This document shows positions 34,023 through 41,722 of a stretch of 64,000 nucleotides of DNA, piece by piece. Origin of the DNA: Eisenbergiella sp963559585 (GTDB lineage Bacteria; Bacillota; Clostridia; Lachnospirales; Lachnospiraceae); assembly GCA_963559585.1 (NCBI GenBank), contig CAUWLJ010000008.1:3278-67277 (forward strand), read 5' to 3'. The position numbers were made by a program, and so were the translations under genes. The number at the start of each line of letters is the position of its first letter. Positions within the stretch are counted from its first letter, which is position 1. The notes under the pieces are model-generated. The model searched no databases. It had not been told where the DNA came from and worked only from the letters and a program-made list of their open reading frames with translations.

Positions 34023-35000
34023 ATGATTAATATAGAAGAAGAAAAGAAGCATTTTGCGGTGCTGATCGACGCGGACAACATCAGCGAAAAGTATGCGGCC
34101 AGTATTTTCAACGAGATTGCGGATTACGGCTATGCGTCGTACCGCAGGATCTATGGCAACTGGGCCAAGGGGAACGGGTGGAAGGAGGACACGCTTCTGG
34201 AGAATTCCATCAATCCCATCCAGCAGTTCAACTACACCATCGGAAAGAACGCCACGGACATGGCCATGGTGATCGACGCCATGGACATCCTGTATTCCGG
34301 CAAGGTGGACGGCTTCTGCCTGGTGACCAGCGACAGCGACTTTACCAAGCTTGCCATGCGCCTGCGGGAGGAGCAGATGTACGTGATCGGGATGGGCGAA
34401 TCCAAGACGCCCCTGGCTCTCACCAAGGCCTGCAACAAGTTCATCCACCTGGATCTGATTTCAGGAGAGGTGGTGGAGGAGAAGCCCGCCAGACCGTCGG
34501 GAGGCGGAAAGAAGCAGAAGGCCAGCGTGTCGGAGGAGAAGCAGGACAGCACGGTGACGCCCATCAGCGAGATCGAGGAATCCATCGTTACCTTTGTGCA
34601 GAACAATGAAAACAAGGGGAAATCCACCTACCTGGGCGAGGTGGGAAGCCGCCTGTGCGACAAGTTCATCGAGTTTGACGCAAGAAACTATGGTTATACC
34701 AAGCTGGTTACCCTCCTTCGGGATAAATGCCCGAAGCTGACCATCATCCAGGAGGGAACCTCCTACCGGATCGAGCTGCAGGAGCAGACCGGGCCGGAGG
34801 ATCTGGAAAAGGAGATCATTGCCTTCCTGAAAAAGAACGGCGGCAAGGTGGACAACCTTTCCCTGGTGCTGGAGCAGCTGAAGAAGAAGCATCCCCGCTT
34901 TAACCTGAGCGATTACGGCTACAGCCGGGTGTCCAGCTTCCTGAGAAGCTTTGGCAGCATCGCGGTGCAGGAGAACGCCCTGATGCTGAAAGAGAAATGA
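34023..35000 (+). CDS. NYN (LabA-like) nuclease-fold protein with two OST-HTH/LOTUS domains
   Basis: This 325-aa protein has an N-terminal NYN/PIN-like domain (~9-145) with the expected acidic metal ligands: LIDADN (Asp16, Asp18), NATDMAM (Asp79) and TSDSDF (Asp104, Asp106). A basic linker follows, then two tandem OST-HTH/LOTUS modules (~183-252 and ~260-325), each ending with DxRNYGYTKLVTLLR or LSDYGYSRVSSFLR. NYN domains are RNases, and LOTUS domains bind RNA (G-quadruplex RNA in some cases), so an RNA-processing role is inferred. ATG at 34023 is chosen over 33954 because CGGAGGGCGGG precedes it and the latter overlaps the promoter. Confidence 0.9.
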   Translation: MINIEEEKKHFAVLIDADNISEKYAASIFNEIADYGYASYRRIYGNWAKGNGWKEDTLLENSINPIQQFNYTIGKNATDMAMVIDAMDILYSGKVDGFCLVTSDSDFTKLAMRLREEQMYVIGMGESKTPLALTKACNKFIHLDLISGEVVEEKPARPSGGGKKQKASVSEEKQDSTVTPISEIEESIVTFVQNNENKGKSTYLGEVGSRLCDKFIEFDARNYGYTKLVTLLRDKCPKLTIIQEGTSYRIELQEQTGPEDLEKEIIAFLKKNGGKVDNLSLVLEQLKKKHPRFNLSDYGYSRVSSFLRSFGSIAVQENALMLKEK

Positions 35001-35010
35001 GGGAGGCGGC

Positions 35011-36372
35011 ATGAGTGAAGTGATCGTAATAGGCGGTGGTGCGGCCGGGATGATGGCCGCCGCAGCCGCCGCGCAGAAGGGGCACAGCGTCCTTCTTCTG
35101 GAAAAGAATGAAAAGCTGGGCAAGAAGGTTTACATAACGGGTAAAGGGCGGTGTAATGTGACCAACGCCTGCGGGGTACAGGAGCTGTTTGACAATGTAG
35201 TTACCAATCCCAGATTCCTCTACAGCGCCATTTATGGCTTTGATAATGCTGCGGTGCAGGATTTCTTTGAGAAAAGGGGATGCCCGCTGAAGGTGGAGAG
35301 GGGAAACCGGGTATTCCCGGTATCGGATCATTCCTCCGATATTATCCGGACGCTGGAGCGGGAGCTGGCACGCCTGGGCGTGGACGTCCGTCTCAAAACC
35401 CCGGTGAAAAGGATTCTGGCAGACCGCACGGAGGGGGAGAAGCCCAGGGTGACGGGAGCGGAGCTTCTCTTTGGTGAAAAGCTGTCTGCGGACGCGGTGA
35501 TCCTGGCCTGCGGCGGCCTGTCCTATCCGGCTACCGGCTCCACCGGGGACGGCTACCGCATGGCTCAGGAGCTGGGACATACCAGGACGGCTCTTGCCCC
35601 CTCCCTTGTTCCCTTTGTGATCCGGGAGGACTGGTGCCCTGCTCTGCAGGGGCTTGCTCTGAAAAATGTGGAGGCTGCGCTTGTGGTGGATGGGAAGGAG
35701 ATCTACAGAGGCTTTGGGGAGATGCTTTTCACCCATTTCGGGGTGAGCGGGCCGCTGATTTTAAGCGCCAGCAGCTATTATCAGAGAGAACTGGCCAGAC
35801 TGTCCGGGAAGAAGGGGAAACGGAAGGACGGCAAAAGGGCGGCAGGCGCAGAGAGCGGCGGGAAAGCGGCCCCTTTGCCGGAGACCGGCCGTATTCCTTC
35901 GCGGGAGGCGGCTCCTTCGCCGGAGGCCTGCCTGCTTCTTGATCTGAAGCCTGCCCTTACCCGGGAGCAGCTGGATAAGCGGATTCTCAGGGACTTTGAA
36001 GCCAGCCGGAACCGGCAGTTTAAGAACGCGGTGGACGGCCTTTTCCCTGCCCGCCTGATCCCGGTGATGCTCCGGCTGTCCGGGATCGATCCGGAGAAAA
36101 AGGTGAATGAGATCACCAGGGAGGAACGGAAGCAGTTTGTGGAACTGATCAAGAGCGTCCGCCTGACCGTGAACGGGACGCGGGGCTTTGAGGAGGCTGT
36201 TATCACCAGAGGCGGCATTCCGGTGAAGGAGGTCAATCCCTCCACCATGGGCTCCAGGCTGGCGGAGGGGCTGTACCTGGCCGGGGAAATGCTGGATCTG
36301 GACGCTCTCACAGGGGGCTTCAACCTACAGATCGCCTGGTCAACGGGCTGGCTGGCTGGTTCCAGTGTATAG
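35011..36372 (+). CDS. HI0933/YhiN-family flavoprotein (BaiN-like NAD(P)/FAD oxidoreductase)
   Basis: This 453-aa protein starts with the dinucleotide-binding GGGAAGMMAA motif and has the family block GKKVYITGKGRCNVTN. The middle motif ACGGLSYPATGSTGDGY and the end LTGGFNLQIAWSTGWLAG confirm the HI0933 fold. BaiN from bile-acid-metabolising clostridia belongs to this family, but no bai genes are nearby, so a bile-acid role should not be assumed. A Lys/Gly/Glu/Pro-rich insertion (~270-310, KKGKRKDGKRAAG to EAAPSPEA) interrupts the domain. It lies 10 nt after the NYN gene. Confidence 0.88.
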   Translation: MSEVIVIGGGAAGMMAAAAAAQKGHSVLLLEKNEKLGKKVYITGKGRCNVTNACGVQELFDNVVTNPRFLYSAIYGFDNAAVQDFFEKRGCPLKVERGNRVFPVSDHSSDIIRTLERELARLGVDVRLKTPVKRILADRTEGEKPRVTGAELLFGEKLSADAVILACGGLSYPATGSTGDGYRMAQELGHTRTALAPSLVPFVIREDWCPALQGLALKNVEAALVVDGKEIYRGFGEMLFTHFGVSGPLILSASSYYQRELARLSGKKGKRKDGKRAAGAESGGKAAPLPETGRIPSREAAPSPEACLLLDLKPALTREQLDKRILRDFEASRNRQFKNAVDGLFPARLIPVMLRLSGIDPEKKVNEITREERKQFVELIKSVRLTVNGTRGFEEAVITRGGIPVKEVNPSTMGSRLAEGLYLAGEMLDLDALTGGFNLQIAWSTGWLAGSSV

Positions 36373-36561
36373 GAGGGCAGGCGTGGAGGCGAGGGACCGC
36401 CTGACAGAAAAGGCGTCCGGCATACCTCTCATGCGTCCGGCAGGCATCGCCAGACGGCAGCATCACCTGATGGCGGTATCACCTGGCAACAGCTGTGCCT
36501 GGCATGGACATATGCGCCGGTGCGTGTGTGATTTTACATTTTTACAGATAGGAGAGAAAGC

Positions 36562-37233
36562 ATGAGCTATAATATTGCAATAGACGGGCCGGCAGGGGCC
36601 GGAAAGAGCACCATTGCCCGCCAGGCGGCGAAGAAGCTTGGATTTGTTTATGTGGACACAGGGGCCATGTACCGGGCCATTGCCCTGTATCTGCTGCGCG
36701 CAGGCGTATCCGCCTCCGACAGGGAGAGGGTGGCGGCGGAATGTGCCGGGGCTGACGTGAGCATCACCTATGAAGATGGGGAGCAGGTGGTTCTTTTGAA
36801 CGGAGAGAACGTAAACGGCCTGATCCGCACAGAAGAGGTGAGCGCCATGGCATCCCGGATTTCCTCAGTGGAGCAGGTGCGCGTAAGGCTTCTGGATCTG
36901 CAGAGAGATCTTGCGGCGGCCCACAATGTGATCATGGACGGCCGTGACATCGGAACCTGCATCCTCCCGCATGCGGATGTGAAGATTTTCCTCACGGCCA
37001 GCACGGCGGTGCGGGCCAGACGGCGCTATCTGGAGCTTTCTGAAAAGGGCGGAAAGGAAACCCTGGAGGAGGTGGAGCGCAAGATCATAAAAAGGGACGA
37101 GGATGACCGGAACCGGGAAATTTCCCCTCTGCGGGAGGCGGAGGACGCGGTGCATGTGGACACGTCTGAAATGAATATTGACCAGGCAGTGGAGAGGATC
37201 CTTCATATCTGCCGGGAGAAGGGAATCGGGTAA
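36562..37233 (+). CDS. cmk: Cytidylate kinase
   Basis: This 223-aa kinase phosphorylates CMP and dCMP with ATP. The P-loop GPAGAGKSTIARQAAKKLG (residues ~8-26), the substrate block YVDTGAMYRAIALYL and DGRDIGT followed by FLTAS are diagnostic. The start follows GGAGAGAAAGC. It is the first of the conserved cmk-ispH-rpsA run common in Clostridia; the 5-nt gap to ispH implies coupled expression. Confidence 0.97.
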   Translation: MSYNIAIDGPAGAGKSTIARQAAKKLGFVYVDTGAMYRAIALYLLRAGVSASDRERVAAECAGADVSITYEDGEQVVLLNGENVNGLIRTEEVSAMASRISSVEQVRVRLLDLQRDLAAAHNVIMDGRDIGTCILPHADVKIFLTASTAVRARRRYLELSEKGGKETLEEVERKIIKRDEDDRNREISPLREAEDAVHVDTSEMNIDQAVERILHICREKGIG

Positions 37234-37238
37234 AAGAC

Positions 37239-38144
37239 ATGGAAGTGATTCGCGCCAAGAGCGCAGGCTTCTGCTTCGGCGTGAAGCGCGCGGTGGAGAA
37301 GGTATACGAACAGATCGAGGCACAGCAGAGCAGCGCTTCCCCCAGGCCCATCTACACCTACGGCCCCATCATCCACAATGAATCGGTGGTGCAGGATCTG
37401 GAAAGGAAGGGCGTGAGGGTGCTTGAGACGCCGGAGGAGCTGGAGCGTCTTAAAGAGGGCATTGTGATTATCCGTTCCCACGGCGTGCCCCGCAGCATTT
37501 ATGAGAAGGCCGGCCGTCCCGGACTGGAGTGCGTGGACGCCACCTGTCCCTTCGTGAAGCGCATCCACCGCATCGTGGAAAAGGAAAGCGCTGCCGGAAG
37601 CCAGGTGGTGATTATCGGCAACGCGGGCCATCCGGAGGTGGAGGGAATCCGGGGCTGGTCGTGTACGCCGGCTGCGGCGGTGGAGACCAGGGAGGAGGCG
37701 GAACGCTTTCTGGAAGAGCTGGATAAGGGGAAATGGGGGGCGGAAAACCCCTCTAATTCAGGAAAAAAGCTGTGCATCGTGTCTCAGACGACATTTAACT
37801 ACAATAAATTTCAAGAATTAGTTGAAATTTTTCAAAAAAAAGGTTATGATACTAGTGTTGTGAATACTATCTGTAACGCAACTGAGGAGAGACAAACTGA
37901 GGCAAAGGAAATTGCAGCAAAGGTCGATGCCATGATCGTGATCGGCGGCAGGCACAGCTCCAACACCAGGAAGCTGTACGAGATCTGCTGCAAGGAATGT
38001 GCTCACACCTGTTTGATACAGACACTGGATGACTTGCACTTAGAACTACCCGAAGCTGTCCGCCTGGTGGGTATTACAGCCGGAGCGTCTACCCCGAATA
38101 AATTAATCGAGGAGGTTCAAAATTATGTCAGAATTAACTTTTGA
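37239..38144 (+). CDS. ispH: 4-hydroxy-3-methylbut-2-enyl diphosphate reductase
   Basis: This 301-aa enzyme catalyses the last step of the MEP isoprenoid pathway, giving IPP and DMAPP. The three [4Fe-4S] Cys ligands lie in AGFCFGVKRA (Cys12), DATCPFVKR and NTICNATEERQ. Additional conserved blocks are IRSHGVP and GGRHSSNTRKL. The stretch 37790-37900 is AT-rich compared with its surroundings. In many clostridia IspH is fused to ribosomal protein S1; here the two remain separate but overlap by 20 nt in different frames. Confidence 0.97.
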   Translation: MEVIRAKSAGFCFGVKRAVEKVYEQIEAQQSSASPRPIYTYGPIIHNESVVQDLERKGVRVLETPEELERLKEGIVIIRSHGVPRSIYEKAGRPGLECVDATCPFVKRIHRIVEKESAAGSQVVIIGNAGHPEVEGIRGWSCTPAAAVETREEAERFLEELDKGKWGAENPSNSGKKLCIVSQTTFNYNKFQELVEIFQKKGYDTSVVNTICNATEERQTEAKEIAAKVDAMIVIGGRHSSNTRKLYEICCKECAHTCLIQTLDDLHLELPEAVRLVGITAGASTPNKLIEEVQNYVRINF

Positions 38145-39285
38145 ACAAATGTTGGAGGAATCATTAAAAACAATACATGCAGGAGAGGTAGTCGAGGGCA
38201 CGGTTATTGATGTGAAGCCTGAAGAAGTAATCCTCAATATCGGATACAAATCTGACGGCATTCTTACCAGAAGCGAATATACCAACGATTCCAGCGTGGA
38301 CATGACCCAGGTGCTTAACGTGGGTGACAAGATGGAAGTAAAGGTTCTCAAGGTAAACGATGGGGAAGGCCAGGTGACCCTTTCCTACAAGCGCCTCGCA
38401 GCGGACAGAGGCAATAAGAGAATTGAGGAGGCCTACAACAGCCATGAGGTGCTCAAGGCAAAGGTTACCCAGGTTCTGGATGGCGGCCTGAGCGTGGTTG
38501 TAGAGGAAGTAAGAATTTTCATTCCTGCCAGCCTGGTTTCCGATACCTATGAAAAGGATCTGACCAAGTATGCCGGAACAGAGATTGAGTTTGTAATCAG
38601 CGAATACAATCCCAAGAGAAGAAGATACATCGGAGACCGCAAGCAGCTCATCGTTGCCAGAAAGGCTGAGATGCAGAAGGAGCTGCTGGAGAGAATCCAT
38701 GTGGGCGATGTAGTAGAAGGCGTTGTGAAGAACGTTACCGACTTCGGTGCATTCATTGACCTGGGCGGCGCAGACGGACTGCTTCACATTTCCGAGATGT
38801 CCTGGGGCCGGATCGAGCATCCCAAGAAGGTGTTCAAGGTTGGCGATCAGGTTAAGGTTCAGATCAAGGATATTAACGGAACCAAGATTGCCCTCAGCAT
38901 GAAGTTTGACGACGCCAATCCCTGGAGGAATGCAGCTGAGAAGTATGCAGTAGGCAATGTGGTAACCGGAAGAGTTGCCAGAATGACCGACTTCGGCGCA
39001 TTCGTGGAGCTGGAGCCCGGAATCGATGCCCTGCTTCATGTATCCCAGATCGCCAAGGAGCATGTGGACAAGCCCTCCGATGTTCTCAAGACCGGAGAGG
39101 AGATCACTGCAAAGGTGGTTGATTTCAACGAAGCTGACAAGAAGATCAGCCTGAGCATCAAGGCTCTTCTCACTCCCGAACCCAGAGAAGTGAAGGAAGA
39201 GGAGTCCGTAGCAGAGTCTGACGCGGATGTAGTGTCCGTGGATATTGACGCTGTGATTGCAAAGCAGGCGGCTGAAGAAGAATAA
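38125..39285 (+). CDS. rpsA: Ribosomal protein S1-like protein, four S1 domains
   Basis: This 386-aa protein consists of four S1 RNA-binding domains, starting at about residues 16, 102, 190 and 274. The last two are the most canonical (VTDFGAFIDLGGADGLLHISEMSWGRI and MTDFGAFVELEPGIDALLHVSQIA). It aids mRNA binding to the 30S subunit. Its ATG lies inside the 3' end of ispH, and GAGGAGG (38109-38115) inside ispH is the ribosome binding site. Firmicute S1 proteins have four rather than six domains, as here. A strong terminator follows. Confidence 0.95.
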   Translation: MSELTFEQMLEESLKTIHAGEVVEGTVIDVKPEEVILNIGYKSDGILTRSEYTNDSSVDMTQVLNVGDKMEVKVLKVNDGEGQVTLSYKRLAADRGNKRIEEAYNSHEVLKAKVTQVLDGGLSVVVEEVRIFIPASLVSDTYEKDLTKYAGTEIEFVISEYNPKRRRYIGDRKQLIVARKAEMQKELLERIHVGDVVEGVVKNVTDFGAFIDLGGADGLLHISEMSWGRIEHPKKVFKVGDQVKVQIKDINGTKIALSMKFDDANPWRNAAEKYAVGNVVTGRVARMTDFGAFVELEPGIDALLHVSQIAKEHVDKPSDVLKTGEEITAKVVDFNEADKKISLSIKALLTPEPREVKEEESVAESDADVVSVDIDAVIAKQAAEEE

Positions 39286-39301
39286 AATGAAATAAAACAG
39301 G

Positions 39302-39332
39302 AGGCGGTATGCTGGGCATACCGCTTCTTTCC
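39302..39332 (+). terminator. Terminator of the cmk-ispH-rpsA operon
   Basis: GCGGTATGC (39304-39312), a 3-nt loop, GCATACCGC (39316-39324), then TTCTTT. Confidence 0.85.
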
Positions 39333-39346
39333 AGGTGAAAGGCTTC

Positions 39347-39679
39347 TCACTTTCTAATAAAGGCTTTGTCGTGAGACGGGATTCCCTCTTCATCCGAAAG
39401 ATAGCGTTCTACCCGCATATGAAGATCATATTTTTCGCGCAGGCCTATGATCTGCCGCATCATGGGAGACCCGTGATGCAGGTCGAGGGAAGCCTGATCC
39501 TTCCAGCTGTCGATGAGCAGAACGGTGTTCTCATCTTCCATTGGAAAGAAGTATTCATATCTCAAATTCCCTTCCTCCGACCGGATTTGGCCTGCAATTC
39601 CAGTAGAGAGCATTTCTTCGGCGAAGCCTCTGGCTTTGCCTGCTTCACCGGTATAATAGATGTTTACCGTGATGGCCAT
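39347..39679 (-). CDS. Antibiotic biosynthesis monooxygenase (ABM/YgiN-like) domain protein
   Basis: This 110-aa single ferredoxin-like ABM domain has the family pattern VNIYYTGEAGKARGFAEEM, RYEYFFPMEDENTVLLIDSWKDQASLDLHHGSPMM. Relatives are quinol monooxygenases or haem/small-ligand-binding dimers. Function is not predictable; many act in redox housekeeping. On the minus strand the ATG is preceded by AAAGAGGAATAAATAAA. The two-TM gene at 39736 lies 56 nt upstream on the same strand and may be co-transcribed. Confidence 0.85.
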   Translation of the reverse strand: MAITVNIYYTGEAGKARGFAEEMLSTGIAGQIRSEEGNLRYEYFFPMEDENTVLLIDSWKDQASLDLHHGSPMMRQIIGLREKYDLHMRVERYLSDEEGIPSHDKAFIRK

Positions 39680-39735
39680 TTTATTTATTCCTCTTTCTTT
39701 ATCTATAGATTCAAATTTCCATACAGAGCTGAAAT

Positions 39736-39915
39736 TTACTTATTCCGTCTGATATACATTTCAAATAATAATCCAAGCCCGGAAATAACAGACAATATGC
39801 TTCCTGCCGTGTACCAGTTTCTTTCATTCGCTAAAAGTCGGCTGAATTCCGAAGCGCCTAAGATCATGACTATGCCAGCAATGAAAAGAATGATCCATAT
39901 TTTTCTTTTGGTCAT
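39736..39915 (-). CDS. 59-aa protein with two membrane helices
   Basis: A short minus-strand frame encodes MTKRKIWIILFIAGIVMILG.., with hydrophobic segments at residues ~6-20 and ~37-54 around a polar loop (ASEFSRLLANERNWYTAG), ending MYIRRNK. GGAGG (minus strand, 39928-39924) lies 8 nt before the ATG, and codon use looks protein-like. Positive charges at both ends suggest both termini are cytoplasmic. I recognise no family. A MITE-like end sits just upstream, so the native promoter may be displaced or supplied by the element. Confidence 0.65.
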   Translation of the reverse strand: MTKRKIWIILFIAGIVMILGASEFSRLLANERNWYTAGSILSVISGLGLLFEMYIRRNK

Positions 39916-39940
39916 TATAAAAGCCTCCCTTGAGTTCTCT

Positions 39941-40050
39941 AGAGCGTGTTTGAAAATTGCTTTCTGCCAGATGTGCGTCCCAATTTGTGGGAGATTTGCC
40001 CCAAATGAACGCGGCGTAATGGTACGATCCGTGAATTTGGGGCAAATCTC
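39941..40050. mobile_element. MITE-like element, solo end plus internal palindrome
   Basis: The first 47 nt (from AGAGCGTGTTTGAAAATTG to CCCAATTTG) match the right end of the element at 56143-56253 in inverted orientation with one indel. The rest holds a perfect 16-bp inverted repeat, GAGATTTGCCCCAAAT (39991-40006) with its complement at 40035-40050. The second terminal repeat is missing. Confidence 0.7.
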
Positions 40051-40065
40051 TCCATGGGTTTAGGT

Positions 40066-41415
40066 TCATTGCTTCTGCATCCCTGCCAGGACAAGACGGG
40101 CGTATTCCGTCATTCGGGAAGGAGAAGAAGCCGCACCATCAGCAGGAGCCGGGGCGGACGCAGCTCTGCCCCTTTCGTTTTCATTTCCGTAAACCGTTTC
40201 ATTTTCGTAAGCCTTCTCATTTCCGTAAACCATTTCATTCCCGCAAAGCTTTTCATTCTGCGGCAGGATCTCCTCCAACAGAAGAAAAGCCTCCTTCCCC
40301 TTTGCCGATCTGCGGAAAACATGGGAAAAAAGATCCGTGTCCACCCTGGCAGAAGCATCCTTTTTCCGTGTCCCGGAGGAAATGCCGGGAAGGGGCGCAA
40401 ATTCTCCTGTCTTTCTGGTATAGCAGGTTTCCGGTGTGGCGGGAACCCGGCAGGATTTATCCACATAGATGGCCACCGATTTATGGATGGCACGATCCTC
40501 TGCGGGCAGGTAGGAATAATTCTTGTAATCCGGGTAGAAATATTTCAGTTCATCCTGAATAACGGGAACCTTAAGAAGCCCCGTTTTTCCTTCGCCTGAG
40601 AAGAAGCAGCCGTTTCCGTGGACGGCGAGAGGAACAGGGAGAGGGCAGTCCAGCGTCAGACGGATCAGCAGCTCCTTCTGCGCAGGCTGGGAAAGCCGTC
40701 TGCTGCTTCCGGCTGTGTGGGAAAGCGGTGCGGAATCCTGCATCTGCCCTGTACCTTCCGCATAGGGTGTATAGGAAGAAACCTCCGCACCCTGGGCCTG
40801 AACGCCTCCTGAGAAGAGCGCAGGGAAGGACAGGACGGGAAGGATGGAGAGCATACCCCGGATGTCGTCCGCATTGTGCAGAAGCAGCACCTTCAGAAGC
40901 CGCTCATCCTGCCGCCCCACATAGACCCGGTACAGCTCGATGAGCTGCCCGCCATTAAAGGGATCCTCACGGAAAATGCCCAGAAACTCCTCCAGCGTTT
41001 TCTGCCTGCAGTTGGGAAGCTTGAGCGCATTTTTCAGAGGAGAGATCCGGCGGTATAGATCCAGCTGCTCCATATCGGGCAGGGGGGAGCGGAGCCCGTA
41101 TTTCCTGCACCGGGTCTGCAGGAAGGGCAGGTCGAAAGTGGTTCCGTTAAAGTGGATGAGCCTGCGGAACTGGCCTGCATACTTCAGAAATGCTTCCAGT
41201 ATGGCCTCCTCCTCGCAAGGCCCCTGGGCAAACCATTGCCGCAGCACCCAGTCTCCGCCCTCCATCGCAGCGCAGCCGATCAGGTAGACCTGGGCGCTTT
41301 TCGGGGAAAGGCCGGTGGATTCGATGTCGAAAAACAGGGCGTCCTCCGCTGCTCCCACAGAGGCGGAGATTGTTTCTTTTAAATTGTCCGGTATGAGTTC
41401 TATTTGTGTTTTCAT
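40066..41415 (-). CDS. mrfB: RNase H-like DEDD exonuclease (YprB/MrfB-like)
   Basis: This protein of about 449 aa starts at MKTQIELIPDN; a MWYIVC extension to 41433 is possible. The DEDD catalytic residues are in FFDIEST (Asp30, Glu32), HFNGTTFDLPFL and HNADDIRGM. In Bacillus, MrfB works with the helicase MrfA in repair of mitomycin-C lesions. The MrfA homologue here is at 51179, about 10 kb away on the opposite strand. The C-terminal ~100 residues contain a repeat tract (NEMVYGNEKAYENETVYGNE) and Pro/Ala/Ser-rich sequence. No clear ribosome binding site is visible; a TATATT at 41429-41424 (minus) would give a nearly leaderless mRNA. Confidence 0.85.
   Translation of the reverse strand: MKTQIELIPDNLKETISASVGAAEDALFFDIESTGLSPKSAQVYLIGCAAMEGGDWVLRQWFAQGPCEEEAILEAFLKYAGQFRRLIHFNGTTFDLPFLQTRCRKYGLRSPLPDMEQLDLYRRISPLKNALKLPNCRQKTLEEFLGIFREDPFNGGQLIELYRVYVGRQDERLLKVLLLHNADDIRGMLSILPVLSFPALFSGGVQAQGAEVSSYTPYAEGTGQMQDSAPLSHTAGSSRRLSQPAQKELLIRLTLDCPLPVPLAVHGNGCFFSGEGKTGLLKVPVIQDELKYFYPDYKNYSYLPAEDRAIHKSVAIYVDKSCRVPATPETCYTRKTGEFAPLPGISSGTRKKDASARVDTDLFSHVFRRSAKGKEAFLLLEEILPQNEKLCGNEMVYGNEKAYENETVYGNENERGRAASAPAPADGAASSPSRMTEYARLVLAGMQKQ
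40176..40260 (-). repeat. Short tandem repeat inside the MrfB-like gene
   Basis: Imperfect ~24-nt units of the type CCGTAAACCRTTTCATT repeat three to four times and encode YGNE/YENE units. Copy number may vary by slippage without breaking frame. Confidence 0.6.
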
Positions 41416-41490
41416 ACAAACAATATACCACATTTTTTGGATTTTCTGTAGTAATTTGATGAAAATTGAGGTATGATTATGGAGTGCAGA

Positions 41491-41536
41491 TTACTGTCTG
41501 CCGGCTGCCGGCGGACAGTAACGGTGGAGTTTTTTT
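41491..41536 (+). terminator. Hairpin plus T tract in the rnf leader
   Basis: A near-perfect stem pairs TTACTGTCTGCCGG (41491-41504) with CCGGCGGACAGTAA (41508-41521); eight nt later comes TTTTTTT (41530-41536). It may be an attenuator upstream of rnfC, since no plus-strand gene ends here. Confidence 0.5.
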
Positions 41537-41582
41537 GGGGAGCCTCGAAAAGACGGGAAATGAAACAGAAAAGAGGGAAGTA

Positions 41583-41709
41583 GTGTGAAAAATAAGCCTG
41601 ATGGCTTATTTTTCACACGGCTATTTGTGCCGGAGCGTCACAAATAGCAAGGATGGCAGAAGAAAAATGGCATTCGCAATTTTTCTTCGCCCCGTCGCTT
41701 ACGCTCCGG
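41583..41709 (+). ncRNA. Structured leader RNA upstream of rnfC (candidate cis-regulator)
   Basis: Three consecutive hairpins: 41583-41618 (perfect 16-bp stem, TGAT loop); 41620-41648 (stem GCTATTTGTG/CACAAATAGC, loop CCGGAGCGT); 41659-41688 (GAAGAAAAAT/ATTTTTCTTC). The loop CCGGAGCGT (41630-41638) is fully complementary to ACGCTCCGG (41701-41709), allowing a pseudoknot that ends 13 nt before the rnfC ATG, beside its ribosome binding site. The same motif set occurs at 62905-63058. The remainder of the 307-nt intergenic region shows no clear promoter. Confidence 0.65.
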
Positions 41710-41722
41710 AATGGAGATTAAT

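Noticed and set aside
35011..36372. Bile-acid metabolism gene (baiN)
   Set aside because: The family match is to the broad HI0933/YhiN group and there are no other bai genes in the window.
36373..36561. 66-aa plus-strand frame and GCGTCCGGCA short repeats before cmk
   Set aside because: The frame lacks a ribosome binding site, and the repeats are too short and few to call a feature.
39824..40069. 81-aa minus-strand frame
   Set aside because: It is built largely from the MITE-like sequence and overlaps the better-supported 59-aa gene in another frame.
41583..41709. IS200/IS605-type transposon end
   Set aside because: Hairpins resemble such ends, but there is no transposase and the element keeps a fixed 13-nt distance to a start codon at two loci, which points to a leader function.
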